The notes: generated by a model not told the origin, from the letters alone. DNA of 64,000 bases from Candidatus Rhodoferax bjergmarkensis (GCA_016708345.1 JADJFX010000003.1:634925-698924); one strand, 5' to 3'. Shown: positions 33,679-43,430, counted from the first letter of the stretch. Numbers and translations are program-made.

Positions 33679-34653
33679 ATGAGAGTTGAGTATTCCCATG
33701 ACGTTTTACTACCTCGCGTAGCTTTGGTGTGCGCGCTGCTGGTGATAACTATTGTGGGTCTCAGTGCGTTTATCCGTCTTTCTGGTGCTGGCTTGGGCTG
33801 TTCTCCGTGGCCCCAGTGTTACGGTCAAGTTACACACATTGAACAACGAGGAATTTTACAGACAGCCATTGCACCAACGAGTACAGCGATCACTGTCGCG
33901 CGTTTCTCCCATCGGATTCTCGCCGTCTTGTTGTTGCCTCTCATGCTGGTTTTGGTGGCTGGAGGATTTTCCAAGAAATCTGAACCATGGAGCGAGCGCT
34001 GGGTTGCCTTGTTCGCGCTGGGGCTGGTGCTGTTTCTGGCCGTGCTCGGCCGCTGGACGGCCGGAGCTCGTGTGCCGGCTGTGACTTTGGGCAACCTTCT
34101 TGGCGGATTTATGCTGTTTGCGCTTTGCTGGAGTATGGCGTGCAGCGGGAGTCGTCTTTTGGTTGGCGCAGCGCTTTCGGGGAGGGCGAACGCCTGGGCC
34201 TGGGTTGCGGTCCTCCTCTTGTTAAGCCAGATTACGCTTGGTGGCTATGTGAGTAGTACATTTGCCGGACTGAGTTGTCCGAATGTGTATGGATGTGATT
34301 TGCCAAACCCAGTGTCTTGGGACGTCTTGAACCCCTTGCGTGAGCCGATCGTCAATTCAAATAGCGTACCTGTGAATGCTGAGCTTGCTCTGGTGCATGC
34401 CTTGCATCGGTGGACAGGGGCTGCGGCGGCGCTGGCAGTGATTGTTGCCGGGATTGGAACGCTTGGCACTGGGCTGCGTTCCATGGGCCTGATTCTTATG
34501 GCTTTGATAGGAATACAGCTTGCATTGGGTTTGCTGCTGATTTATACAGAGCTTTCTTTGGTCATAGCAGTTGCACACAACGTTGTGGCAGCCATGCTGT
34601 TGGCCTCGTTGCTGGGGATCATCCGAGTTCACGGCACCCATCAGCGACTGTGA
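33679..34653 (+). CDS. ctaA: COX15/CtaA-family heme A synthase-like protein
   Basis: About 324 aa with eight helices in two four-helix halves. Family features: FIRLSGAGLGCSPWPQCYGQ near the first helix, RFSHRILAVL, a second cysteine pair region LSCPNVYGCDLPNP, and the histidines in LVHALHRWTG and AVAHNVVAAM. CtaA oxidises the C8 methyl of heme O to make heme A. It is divergent from the CuA oxidase operon, which hints that the cluster's enzyme uses an A-type heme or that this homolog has another heme role. ATG at 33679; a TTG at 33667 is in frame. Confidence 0.87.
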   Translation: MRVEYSHDVLLPRVALVCALLVITIVGLSAFIRLSGAGLGCSPWPQCYGQVTHIEQRGILQTAIAPTSTAITVARFSHRILAVLLLPLMLVLVAGGFSKKSEPWSERWVALFALGLVLFLAVLGRWTAGARVPAVTLGNLLGGFMLFALCWSMACSGSRLLVGAALSGRANAWAWVAVLLLLSQITLGGYVSSTFAGLSCPNVYGCDLPNPVSWDVLNPLREPIVNSNSVPVNAELALVHALHRWTGAAAALAVIVAGIGTLGTGLRSMGLILMALIGIQLALGLLLIYTELSLVIAVAHNVVAAMLLASLLGIIRVHGTHQRL

Positions 34654-34705
34654 CGAACACAGAGGCGTTCACAAGATCGTCTCTGTGTTCGATTGCACGA
34701 AGAGG

Positions 34706-35893
34706 TCAGGCTGTCCGTTCAAAAATCGCGGCAATGCCTTGGCCACCGCCGATGCACATGGTGACCAGTGCATACCTGCCGCCTATCCGGTCCAGTTCAT
34801 AAAGTGCTTTGACGGTGATGAGCGCCCCGGTTGCGCCGATCGGGTGACCCAGTGAAATGCCGGAACCGTTCGGGTTAACCTTGGCTGGGTCCAGGCCCAA
34901 ATCGCGCGTGACGGCACAGGCTTGGGCCGCAAATGCTTCGTTGGCTTCAATCACATCGAGATCATTGACCGTCAGGCCAGCTTTTTTGAGCGCAGCCTGG
35001 GTCGCTGGTACTGGGCCGATACCCATGTACTTGGGGTCCACCCCGGCGTGGGCGTAAGCGACCAAGCGCGCCATCGGTTTGAGTCCGCGCGCTTTAGCTG
35101 TGGCACCGTCCATCAAGACCACAGCCGCAGCGGCATCGTTGATACCAGAGGCATTGCCCGCAGTTACCGTGCCGTTTTCTTTCAAAAATGCGGGTTTGAG
35201 TTTGGCCATGTCGGTCATTGAGCAATTGGCGCGGAAGTGTTCATCCGTCACATACGCCAAGTCGCCTTTTTTGCTCTTGAGCATGATAGGCATGATCTGA
35301 GACTTGAAATATCCCGCTTCGGTGGCTCGCTGTGCTCGGTTGTGGCTTTCGACAGCAATAGCATCCTGTTGCTCGCGGGTGATGCCCCACTTGGCTGCAA
35401 TGTTTTCAGCGGTCACGCCCATGTGAATGGTCTGGAAGGGGTCGTGCAATGCGCCAACCACCATATCGACCATTTTGGTGTCGCCCATGCGGGCACCCCA
35501 GCGCGCTGACAAACTGGCATAGGGGCCACGACTCATGTTCTCGGCACCGCCAGCGACTGCAATATCGGCGTCACCTAACAAAATAGTTTGACTGGCAGAA
35601 ACAATCGCCTGCAGTCCGGAGCCACAAAGCCGGTTGACGTTAAAGGCCGGTGTGCTCTCAGGGCAACCGCCATGGATAGCAGCCACACGCGAGAGGTACA
35701 TATCCTTTGGCTCGGTATTGACGACATGGCCAAACACCACATGGCCTACGTCTGCGCCAGCGACATTGGCGCGTGCAAGTGATTCGCGAACGACTTGAGC
35801 AGCCAGTTCGGTTGGGGGGGTGTCCTTCAGGCTGCCGCCGTAGGTACCAATGGCGGTACGCACACCGCTGACAACAACAACTTCACGGCTCAT
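34706..35893 (-). CDS. bktB: Acetyl-CoA acetyltransferase / beta-ketothiolase
   Basis: Condenses or cleaves acyl-CoA thioesters (acetoacetyl-CoA and longer). 395 aa with the nucleophile Cys90 in NRLCGSGLQAI, the His of SLGHPIGATGA and the second Cys in CIGGGQG. The sequence style matches BktB, the thiolase of polyhydroxyalkanoate and short-chain acyl-CoA metabolism, but PhaA-type use is possible. An AGGAG ribosome site precedes the ATG. Confidence 0.9.
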   Translation of the reverse strand: MSREVVVVSGVRTAIGTYGGSLKDTPPTELAAQVVRESLARANVAGADVGHVVFGHVVNTEPKDMYLSRVAAIHGGCPESTPAFNVNRLCGSGLQAIVSASQTILLGDADIAVAGGAENMSRGPYASLSARWGARMGDTKMVDMVVGALHDPFQTIHMGVTAENIAAKWGITREQQDAIAVESHNRAQRATEAGYFKSQIMPIMLKSKKGDLAYVTDEHFRANCSMTDMAKLKPAFLKENGTVTAGNASGINDAAAAVVLMDGATAKARGLKPMARLVAYAHAGVDPKYMGIGPVPATQAALKKAGLTVNDLDVIEANEAFAAQACAVTRDLGLDPAKVNPNGSGISLGHPIGATGALITVKALYELDRIGGRYALVTMCIGGGQGIAAIFERTA

Positions 35894-36040
35894 AAGAGTC
35901 TCCTAAACTGGGGGAACGTAAAAATATCGTTGCTCGACTGACTAGCAGCCGGACTGCTGCTATCTTAGCGATCATTTGAACGAAATCACATGGTGGAAAG
36001 ATATAGAAGGAAGGCAGTAGCCACTGTTCAGATGTGGAGT

Positions 36041-36688
36041 TTAAAAGGGTTCTGGGCTGAAAAATTGCATGGTATGACCATTTGCCGGGTGCTGCAGCTC
36101 CACGGAGCGGGCGTGTAAAAGAAGTCGGTCAGACTTGGTTTGAACCTGCTGATTTGCGTACAGCGCATCTCCCACAATGGCGTGCCCCATGGCGAGCAGA
36201 TGCACACGCAACTGGTGCGAGCGCCCCGTGATGGGTTCTAGCTCAACCCGGGTTGTTTGCATGGTGTCGTTGAAGGACAATGTGCGCCACCGTGTCATGC
36301 TTGGCTTGCCATGAACGAGGTCAATGACCCTACGGGGGCGGTTGGGCCAATCCACAAGGATCGGAAGGTCAATGACACCCCATGCCGAGTGGGGCAGTTC
36401 AGGATGACCGTCAACGATTGCAATGTAGCGTTTTGTGACAGATCGGCTGGCAAAGGCATCATTCAGGCAGCGCTGTACTGCAGGGGAACGTGCGAAAACC
36501 ATGACACCCGAGGTGGCCATGTCCAGGCGGTGGACAACCAAGGCTTCGGGGTAATGGCGCTGGACTCTGGCGCTCAGACAGTCTTGCTTGTCTTCGCCTC
36601 GACCCGGTACTGACAGCAAACCAGCGGGTTTGTTCAGTACCAACAGGGCGTCGTCCACATACAGGACGTCGATTTCAACCGTGTTCAT
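36041..36688 (-). CDS. RluA-family pseudouridine synthase
   Basis: About 215 aa, catalytic domain only with no S4 domain. The active-site Asp lies in VVHRLDMATSGVMV, and the conserved ITGRSHQLRVHLLAMGH region follows. The target uridine cannot be assigned; RluA-type enzymes of this length modify tRNA and 23S rRNA. It starts within 3 bp of the preceding histidine kinase stop, so the two are coupled. TTG at 36694 is an alternative start. Confidence 0.9.
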   Translation of the reverse strand: MNTVEIDVLYVDDALLVLNKPAGLLSVPGRGEDKQDCLSARVQRHYPEALVVHRLDMATSGVMVFARSPAVQRCLNDAFASRSVTKRYIAIVDGHPELPHSAWGVIDLPILVDWPNRPRRVIDLVHGKPSMTRWRTLSFNDTMQTTRVELEPITGRSHQLRVHLLAMGHAIVGDALYANQQVQTKSDRLLLHARSVELQHPANGHTMQFFSPEPF

Positions 36689-36690
36689 TC

Positions 36691-38841
36691 TCAATCTGCA
36701 TTGTCAGCTTGCAGCAGTCGCTCCAAAGTTTCACACATCTCGTCCACATCGTTGGGTTTGTGAATCAGTGCGCGAGCACCCTCGGCCATGGCACTTTCTT
36801 CAATTTCTGGTGTGACATAGCCTGAAGCCAATGCCACCGGGAGTTCCGGGCGAATCAAGCGTGCTTCTCGCAGCAATTCGACACCGCAGTAGCCCGGCAT
36901 GTTGTAGTCGGTGACCACCAAATCAAAATCCATGGGTTGTTCGCGCAGGGCGGCAACTGCCTTGCGCGGGTCTGTGAAGGTGTTGACGGCAAAGCCCTTT
37001 CGAGTTAATGCTCGTTCAATCAAAAAAACCAGCGCCTCGTCATCGTCCACGTACATCACCCTTTTGCCCATACCCTGAACGATTTTGTGTTTAGGTGCTT
37101 GTGGTATGGCGGGCACGAAAGTCTCTTGTGCAACCGGAAAGTAGAGCGTGAAAACGCTGCCGACATTGGGTGTACTTTGCACATCAACAGTGCCCATATG
37201 GGTGCGCATGATGCCGTGAACCACGGCCAATCCAAGGCCCGTGCCCTGGCCCACCGGTTTGGTGGTGAAAAACGGTTCGAACACGCGCTGCAGTGTTTCC
37301 GCGTCAATGCCGCTGCCGGTGTCGCGCACCGTCAAGCGCACGTGCTGACCACGCGCACCGCCCCGGCGTTCAACGGGACCATCATCAGCAATTAATTTGT
37401 GCCCCAGTTCAATGCTGACAGTTCCCCTTCGGGTGCCAATTGACTGGATGGCGTTGGTGCATAGGTTGAGCAAGGCCTGTTCGACTTGGGTGGCATCGGC
37501 CAGCACCGCTGGCGTATCCGGGTCTGTGTTGACAAGCAGTTCCACCGTGGGTGGCAGTGCCACTTTGAGCAAACGCACAGTTTCCTCGATCACGTCGGCC
37601 AAATGAATCGGAATCCGTTTCGGCGATTCATTGCGGCTGAAGGTCAGAATTTGGCGGACCAAATCGCGTGCCCGCCGGCCTGCCTTGTCGATTTCGGCCA
37701 GACTGACCAGCGCAGGTGAACTTTCGCCTGCATCTTCTTTTGCCAGTTCAGCATTGCCAAGGATGGCGCTGATGATGTTGTTGAAATCGTGCGCAATGCC
37801 ACCTGCCATGGTGCCCACAGCCTGCATTTTGTGGGACTCTCGCAGTTGGGATTCCAGGGCGTTGCGGTGAGCTTCAATTTTTTTGCGGGCTGTCAGGTCG
37901 CGGGCAAAGAGGGTGATGGTGTTGCCCTCGGGGTGCCGTTCAAACGATACGCTGGCTTCAATTGCGACTGGTTTCCCGGTTGCGGTGCGCCCCGTCATTT
38001 CGCCCAGCTGGGTGTGGGTCGTCAATTGGGCATTCGACAAAGTCTGCACCGCATCTGGCAGGAATCGTTCCAGTTGACTGCCAAGAGCCTGCGCTGACGC
38101 GCATTGAAACAATTCAGCAGCAGTCGGGTTGAAGATGGTGATGCGATGATCTTGGTCGACGCAAATGATCGCGTCGAGTGAAGAATTGATGATCGAGGCC
38201 AGGCGGTCTTTGCTTAACTGAAGTTCTTCATTGCGTTCCTGCAATTCGGCAGCGCTGATTTGCAGTGCGTGACGCTGGGCGAGCAAAGGCCCTTGGTCAA
38301 TCAGGGCGCAAATGAAGTGTGCCAGATCATCTTGTGAATTTTCGATGCGTGCGATATGAAGGTCACCGGTGAAAATGCCACTGGAGCCGCACGAAAAGAC
38401 CACCTCTGTCGTTTCACTGGTGCCCGAAGCCTTTGCAGTGGTGAATGCATGCGCGACCTTGTCAACGTGTTCGGCGCAAACCAGCGGCAGCAAAAAATTC
38501 AGTGGTGGATCATGCTCCAGCGGCCGAAAAAGTCGCAAAGCCATGGCATTGCTTTCCAGCACCAGACCATGCTCATCAACCACCATCAACGCTAACGGGA
38601 CGTTGGAGAAAAGCGCAACAAATCGCTCAGATGCACCCTCGGCAGCGGCTTGGCTGTAGCGCAGTGCCTGATTTTGAATCTCCAGCTCAGCTTGGTAGTT
38701 GCGCAGATCCTCCACCATCTGAGGTAATGAATAACCCTCAGACAAAATGGTCTGTTCGTTGGGTCTAAGGGTTGCACCAGCTAGTACAGATGCACTAGCT
38801 GGTGCACGCTTTTGACTTCGGCTTTTGAAGGGTCTACGCAT
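36691..38841 (-). CDS. Hybrid sensor histidine kinase, PAS-PAS-HisKA-HATPase-REC
   Basis: 716 aa without membrane helices, so a cytoplasmic sensor. PAS-like domains lie at about 75-185 and 210-320, with helical linkers between. HisKA carries H351 in GGIAHDFNNI; the ATPase domain has NLCTNAIQSI, DTGSGID and GTGLGLAVVHG. The C-terminal receiver has Asp645 in VTDYNMPG. The class with HDFNN often lacks a dedicated output regulator. The first codons contain a perfect 13-bp inverted repeat. Signal and output are unknown. Confidence 0.92.
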   Translation of the reverse strand: MRRPFKSRSQKRAPASASVLAGATLRPNEQTILSEGYSLPQMVEDLRNYQAELEIQNQALRYSQAAAEGASERFVALFSNVPLALMVVDEHGLVLESNAMALRLFRPLEHDPPLNFLLPLVCAEHVDKVAHAFTTAKASGTSETTEVVFSCGSSGIFTGDLHIARIENSQDDLAHFICALIDQGPLLAQRHALQISAAELQERNEELQLSKDRLASIINSSLDAIICVDQDHRITIFNPTAAELFQCASAQALGSQLERFLPDAVQTLSNAQLTTHTQLGEMTGRTATGKPVAIEASVSFERHPEGNTITLFARDLTARKKIEAHRNALESQLRESHKMQAVGTMAGGIAHDFNNIISAILGNAELAKEDAGESSPALVSLAEIDKAGRRARDLVRQILTFSRNESPKRIPIHLADVIEETVRLLKVALPPTVELLVNTDPDTPAVLADATQVEQALLNLCTNAIQSIGTRRGTVSIELGHKLIADDGPVERRGGARGQHVRLTVRDTGSGIDAETLQRVFEPFFTTKPVGQGTGLGLAVVHGIMRTHMGTVDVQSTPNVGSVFTLYFPVAQETFVPAIPQAPKHKIVQGMGKRVMYVDDDEALVFLIERALTRKGFAVNTFTDPRKAVAALREQPMDFDLVVTDYNMPGYCGVELLREARLIRPELPVALASGYVTPEIEESAMAEGARALIHKPNDVDEMCETLERLLQADNAD
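38773..38806. repeat. Perfect 13-bp inverted repeat in the histidine kinase 5' coding region
   Basis: TGCACCAGCTAGT at 38773-38785 and ACTAGCTGGTGCA at 38794-38806 with an 8-bp spacer. It covers codons about 12-23 of the kinase. As RNA it would be a stable hairpin near the start codon. Confidence 0.75.
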
Positions 38842-38913
38842 GCTGGTTAACCTTGATCGCAGCCAGATACGATTTAACCTGCCTCAATCTGCCGAGTCAC
38901 CGGATGTTGATCA

Positions 38914-39069
38914 TCAGCCCTTGGTGGGGGCATTCTTCAACTTGCCGCGCACTGGCACCACGGTGGTGATGGTTGGGCGCACGGCGTCGGGCGACACTGC
39001 TTTGGGTGGGGATGTGTCCTTTTTGGGTTTCTTGACCATCTTGTTGCTGTTTTGTTGACCTTTTGCCAT
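38914..39069 (-). CDS. 51-aa basic small protein (MAKGQ-type)
   Basis: Begins MAKGQQNSNKMVKKPKKDTS and is rich in Lys, Pro, Ser and Thr, with no membrane helix; probably disordered. An excellent AGGAG lies nine bases before the ATG. I recognise it as similar in style to a short MAKGQ...KKPKKD family seen in many proteobacteria; function unknown. It is the gene nearest the start of the histidine kinase, on the same strand. Confidence 0.75.
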   Translation of the reverse strand: MAKGQQNSNKMVKKPKKDTSPPKAVSPDAVRPTITTVVPVRGKLKNAPTKG

Positions 39070-39280
39070 GGTGTTGTTCTCCTGAAATGAGTGTCGGACG
39101 ATTCCAATTGACGATGCAGTTTGCGATTATGTGCTTGCAAGCACGCATTTTTGAACGTCATTCGAAAATGAGTTTGATTTGTACTTTTGCAAGCCCCACG
39201 CCCCAAGCCGACGACGGATTGAATCCAGCGACAATGCAGCTTCGCAACTATTTAACCATGGCTTATTCCAAGCATTTTTC

Positions 39281-39811
39281 ATGTCCAGTATGTCCAATTA
39301 CGAAGTTCGTCCTGCCAAATTGAGCGACGCCAAGGCGATTGCCGAAATTCACGCCAGCTCAAGCCGCGCCGCTTTCAAAGCCCTTTTCCCGGGGGAACAA
39401 TCCCCTGCCGTGCCCGCTGACATGGGCTTGGCTTACTGGCGCGATGCGATCGAGTTCAGCGAGCCCCAGGTTTTCGTGGCCATTGATGACGCCGGGGAAG
39501 TGGTCGGTTTTGTAGGCTTTGACCGTTCCCGTGACAAGAAAACGCCTAATACCACAGGTGAAATCTGGGCAATTTACGCGGCACCATCACACTGGGGCAA
39601 AGGCGTTGGCTTAGCCCTGTGGGATGCCGCCCGTGAGGGATTGCTGGAGGAGGAGTGCAACAAGGTGACGCTGTGGATTCCGCTTGGTAACGAGCGCGCC
39701 TTGCGCTTTCATGATCTGGCTGGCTTCAAACGCGAGATGACCGGCATCAAGACCGTGCCCGTTGGCTCGGTCAAAGTGGAAGAAATTCGGCTCAAGCGGG
39801 ACTTGAGCTGA
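39281..39811 (+). CDS. GNAT-family N-acetyltransferase
   Basis: About 176 aa. GNAT fold features include YEVRPAKLSDAKAIAEIH at the N-terminus, VGFVGFDRSRD and the acetyl-CoA loop WAIYAAPSHWGKGVGLAL (Q/R-x-x-G-x-G/A type). The substrate is unknown. ATGs at 39281 and 39290 both fit; an upstream open frame of 34 codons has no family similarity. Confidence 0.87.
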   Translation: MSSMSNYEVRPAKLSDAKAIAEIHASSSRAAFKALFPGEQSPAVPADMGLAYWRDAIEFSEPQVFVAIDDAGEVVGFVGFDRSRDKKTPNTTGEIWAIYAAPSHWGKGVGLALWDAAREGLLEEECNKVTLWIPLGNERALRFHDLAGFKREMTGIKTVPVGSVKVEEIRLKRDLS

Positions 39812-39838
39812 TTTTCCGTTCAACCTTGCAGGCGCCGC

Positions 39839-40957
39839 TCAGGTGCGGCGCACCACTACACTGCCAATCGAGTAGCCTGCGCCAAAAGAGCAGATCACGC
39901 CAACTTCTCCGGCCTTGATGTCATCGTGGTGGCGGTGAAAGGCAATGATGGAGCCTGCTGACGCTGTGTTGGCGAATTCATTCAAAATCACGGGCGCATC
40001 GTCTGCGGTGGCGTCGCGGCCGAGTAATTTTCGGCTGATCAACTGGTTCATCGACAGATTGGCCTGGTGCAGCCAGTAGCGACGAATGTCGGTGGGAACC
40101 AAGCTGTGTTCGGCAAGGTGCTGGGAGATGTGTTCTACCGCCATGGGACACACTTCCTTGAAAACCTTGCGGCCTTCTTGGTAAAAAAGCTGATCCCGGT
40201 CTTCGGGTTTACGGTCTTCGCTGCGCGACATGTAACCCGCGTTGTTGCGGATGCTGTTGGAAAAGGTTGTAAGCAAACGGGTACCGATGACCTCAAACGC
40301 CCCGGCTGGGGCCTTGTCCAGCCGTTCAACCAAAATGGCAGTGCAGACATCGCCAAAGATGAAGTGGCAGTCCCTGTCTTTCCAGGCCAGGTGAGGAGAG
40401 GTGATTTCCGGGTCAATGACCAGCACGGCACGGGCGGACCCGGTTTTCACGGCGTTTACCGCCATTTCGATGGCGAAAGTGGCCGACGAGCAGGCCACAT
40501 TCATGTCAAATCCAAAGCCCTTGATGCCCAGTGCGGTCTGGATTTCAACCGCGATGGCCGGGTAGGCACGCTGCAGATTGGCACAGGCGCAGATGACGCC
40601 ATCCACATCCTCGGCTTGCTTGCCCGCCCGTGTCAGAGCATCTTTCGCTGCCGCCACGCCAATTTCAGCCATCAGGGAGATTTCAGAATCGGGGCGGGGC
40701 TTCAAACGCGGATACATGCGCTGTGGGTCCAGTACGCCAGATTTTTCCATCACGTAACGTTGCTTGATGCCGGACGCTTTTTCGATGAATTCAACGCTGG
40801 ACGCCGGGATTGCTTGTCGCGTACCCGCCGCAATGTCTGCGGTGTTGCGTTCGTTCTCCTGCTGGGCAAAGCAGTTGAAGGCGGCGACCAGTTCGTCGTT
40901 GGTAATGATGTCAGGGGGAATATATAGTCCGGTGCTGCTGATGGCGACACGATGCAT
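39839..40957 (-). CDS. Beta-ketoacyl-ACP synthase III-like enzyme (second FabH homolog)
   Basis: 372 aa, longer than FabH (325). The catalytic Cys156 lies in MNVACSSATFAIEM, His in YWLHQANLSMNQL and Asn in ILNEFANTASAGS, a complete triad. The long N-terminal insertion near residues 28-100 and HxxN spacing fit FabH-like proteins that condense other acyl donors. I chose the ATG at 40957 because the family sequence MHRVAISSTGLYIPP begins there. It is distinct from fabH at 7.6 kb and may serve a specialised acyl pathway. Confidence 0.88.
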   Translation of the reverse strand: MHRVAISSTGLYIPPDIITNDELVAAFNCFAQQENERNTADIAAGTRQAIPASSVEFIEKASGIKQRYVMEKSGVLDPQRMYPRLKPRPDSEISLMAEIGVAAAKDALTRAGKQAEDVDGVICACANLQRAYPAIAVEIQTALGIKGFGFDMNVACSSATFAIEMAVNAVKTGSARAVLVIDPEITSPHLAWKDRDCHFIFGDVCTAILVERLDKAPAGAFEVIGTRLLTTFSNSIRNNAGYMSRSEDRKPEDRDQLFYQEGRKVFKEVCPMAVEHISQHLAEHSLVPTDIRRYWLHQANLSMNQLISRKLLGRDATADDAPVILNEFANTASAGSIIAFHRHHDDIKAGEVGVICSFGAGYSIGSVVVRRT

Positions 40958-41034
40958 AACGGTGGTCCCAAAAATAGAATTCCGGATCACACAGACCCGG
41001 CAAAGCCGCCATTATCGACTGAGTTGCAGTGGGC

Positions 41035-41754
41035 CTAATGGAGCCTGGCTTCCCTGCTGTCCAAGGGGGCCATGAACGAGTTGTCCTGCCATCCCGAGGC
41101 TAGAGGCCCTTGCGAAGACACAGGGTCTTGCTGGGACGCATCGTCCAGACCGTTAACGTTGCTGCTTTTATTGAGTCTTTGACGCGATACGACGGCATGC
41201 AGGTTGGTTTTTGTCTGGGTAAAGTGCGAATCCTGCTCGCGCTGAAATGGCTGCAACGCTTCGTCACCCAAGAAAGCATCACGAATGTCGACTTCACTGG
41301 GCAGATGATGGTGGTCAACCACCCAGTAACGAATGCCGCATTGGGTGAAAAGCGTGTGTTTGAGGGTCTGGTTGCTCAGCGAGAGTCCCTTGGGGCCCAG
41401 CATGTCAACACAGCCCAAAACGTCGCCACCCGGTGTGCAGACGGTGAATGTGCAATAAACGCCGCTCAGTAACTCAAACCAGTGTTTTCCCTGGGTTGGG
41501 TGCAAGGGCAAAGTGAAACGGGTGATGGGCATTTTGACCATGACATCGTGATCGTGGAATACCCGCACCATCCAGTGCCATACTTGACGCTCGCGAGAGT
41601 TGACAATCGAGCGCACGGCGATCGGCCACTGGCGTGGAATGCGCCGTTTGGCCTGCTGGATGTGGTGTTGCCGCCAAGCGTGAAAAATAACTCCCAGCAC
41701 CATGCCAAACAGCAATGACAAGCCGCTTCCAATCCAGGGCAAATATTTTTCCAT
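41035..41754 (-). CDS. Membrane-anchored DUF2726-like protein
   Basis: 239 aa with one N-terminal helix (about residues 7-25), then a domain of about 120 residues (SIVNSRERQVWHWMVRVF...CGIRYWVVDHHHLPSE) that resembles DUF2726, a nuclease-like fold of unknown role. The last 50 residues look disordered. It lies 5 bp after the HD-GYP gene and is probably co-transcribed with it. Confidence 0.7.
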   Translation of the reverse strand: MEKYLPWIGSGLSLLFGMVLGVIFHAWRQHHIQQAKRRIPRQWPIAVRSIVNSRERQVWHWMVRVFHDHDVMVKMPITRFTLPLHPTQGKHWFELLSGVYCTFTVCTPGGDVLGCVDMLGPKGLSLSNQTLKHTLFTQCGIRYWVVDHHHLPSEVDIRDAFLGDEALQPFQREQDSHFTQTKTNLHAVVSRQRLNKSSNVNGLDDASQQDPVSSQGPLASGWQDNSFMAPLDSREARLH

Positions 41755-41759
41755 CTGAC

Positions 41760-43316
41760 TTACATCCCGGCGGCGGGCTCCAAGGGAAACTTTTTATAAA
41801 TGGATTCGATGGCGGCTTGTTGGCTCATCACCATCTCGATCAATCTGGGGTCAAACTGCTTGCCGCTTTCTGCGCGCAAGTGGGCCAAACTGGCTTCCAG
41901 TACCCAAGGTGTTTTGTAGCAACTCGGGCTGACCAAGGCGTCCATCACATCGGCCACGGCCACCACGCGCCCGATGATACTGATGTCCTCACCCGCCAGT
42001 GCGCGTGGGTAGCCGGTGCCGTCCCAGTGCTCATGGTGTTCAAGGGCTGCGGTGGCCCCCATCTGGTGAATGGCGGTGCTGGAAATTGACAGCATGTCAA
42101 ACCCGAGCTGCGGGTGGGTTTTGATGATGTCCCATTCCTTGGGGTCCAACTGGCCTGGCTTGATCAAAATCTCGTTGGGTATTCGGATTTTGCCCGCATC
42201 GTGCAGCGTGGCGGCTTGGCGGAGCACTTCCACGTCGTGGGCCGACATTCCGAGCCAGCCCCCCAGCAGGGCTGAAATTTCACCCACCCTGCGGGTGTGG
42301 TCGTTGGTATTGTTGGACCGTCTTTCAATGGCTTCACCCAAGACTGCAATGGTGGCGCTCTGGGTGGCTTCGATTTCCTCGCGCGTAAGCAAATTGTCGT
42401 AAGTGATGGCCACGTTGGATGAGAAAAGCTCCAGCAGCTCGCACGAACTCTGCGACAGCGGTTCGAGAAAATGCATGTAGATCATGCTTTCGCTTCCGCT
42501 TTTGGTCTGGTAATAGCCCAGGTAGTATTTTTCACCAAAATGGCTGCATTTTTCGTTGATTGAGCGGTCCAGGGCGTGCCGCACTTCCATTGGCAAGTTG
42601 TCGATTTCGTCATCCACAATCAACCTGGAAAAGTCTTCGGTTGCGGCCAGTACTTTGATGTGGCCGTTGGCGGCGCAGGCGGTATAGGCGGTTGTGCGGC
42701 TGGCGCACAAGCCCTGGCCATTGAGGTTGAGCAGAAAATTGACCTGTTCCAGCACAGCGGAGGCAAAGGTGCGCAGGCTTTGAGAATCGCACACCCGGGT
42801 GATCGCCTCAATCGAGCGACGAAGCCCCAGGCGCGCACGCTCGATGAGCATCAAATCACGGTAACTGCGCAGACCAGAATAAAAGACGGTGATGAGCTTG
42901 CGCCGGGTTAGCTCGGTTTTTTCCCGGTAATCGTTGATGTCGTAGTCACGGATGACCTGCTCTTCGGGGGCTTGTCCGGCCTGCCCGGTGCGCAGGACGA
43001 TGCGCACGGCATGGTTTTTCAGGTCTTCGCGGATGTAGCGCGCCAGTTCAAGGCCCGCCCGATCGGTTTCCATGACGACGTCCAGCAAAATCAGGGCAAT
43101 GTCATGGGTCTGCGCCAACAACTCCTTGGCCTCTTCAGCGCTGAAGCAGTCGAGAAACTGCACCGCACGGCCATCCATTTTGAAGTCGGACATGACCAGT
43201 TTGGTCACATCATGGACGCCGGGTTCGTCGTCAACGATCAGGACTTTCCACGGCGCGGCCACCTCCGTTGGGGGGAGGGCTGGGGGCTCATCGCTGAAAA
43301 CCAAATCATCTGACAT
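41760..43316 (-). CDS. Response regulator with DUF3369 and HD-GYP domain
   Basis: 518 aa. An N-terminal receiver (residues about 24-150) has the phospho-acceptor Asp79 in LILLDVVM. A DUF3369 middle domain follows, then a C-terminal HD-GYP phosphodiesterase domain with LHDAGKIRIPNEI and HHEHWDGTGYPRAL. All HD-GYP metal and GYP residues seen are intact, so c-di-GMP hydrolysis is likely. The start MSDDLVFSDEPP at 43316 is chosen because the frame above it overlaps the divergent RsuA gene. Confidence 0.9.
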   Translation of the reverse strand: MSDDLVFSDEPPALPPTEVAAPWKVLIVDDEPGVHDVTKLVMSDFKMDGRAVQFLDCFSAEEAKELLAQTHDIALILLDVVMETDRAGLELARYIREDLKNHAVRIVLRTGQAGQAPEEQVIRDYDINDYREKTELTRRKLITVFYSGLRSYRDLMLIERARLGLRRSIEAITRVCDSQSLRTFASAVLEQVNFLLNLNGQGLCASRTTAYTACAANGHIKVLAATEDFSRLIVDDEIDNLPMEVRHALDRSINEKCSHFGEKYYLGYYQTKSGSESMIYMHFLEPLSQSSCELLELFSSNVAITYDNLLTREEIEATQSATIAVLGEAIERRSNNTNDHTRRVGEISALLGGWLGMSAHDVEVLRQAATLHDAGKIRIPNEILIKPGQLDPKEWDIIKTHPQLGFDMLSISSTAIHQMGATAALEHHEHWDGTGYPRALAGEDISIIGRVVAVADVMDALVSPSCYKTPWVLEASLAHLRAESGKQFDPRLIEMVMSQQAAIESIYKKFPLEPAAGM

Positions 43317-43430
43317 TGCGGGAAATCTCTTGGTCGCTGGGGTAGTGGAGTCGTCGCAGTCTAAGGTATTGAACCAGTCAAGACAAGATGCACAGTCGGC
43401 ACCGCGCCAAGGGTTTGCGATACTCGCAGC

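Noticed and set aside
35950..35968. AGCAGCCGGACTGCTGCT hairpin downstream of the RluA-type region
   Set aside because: Short imperfect stem without a T run; no repeat core.
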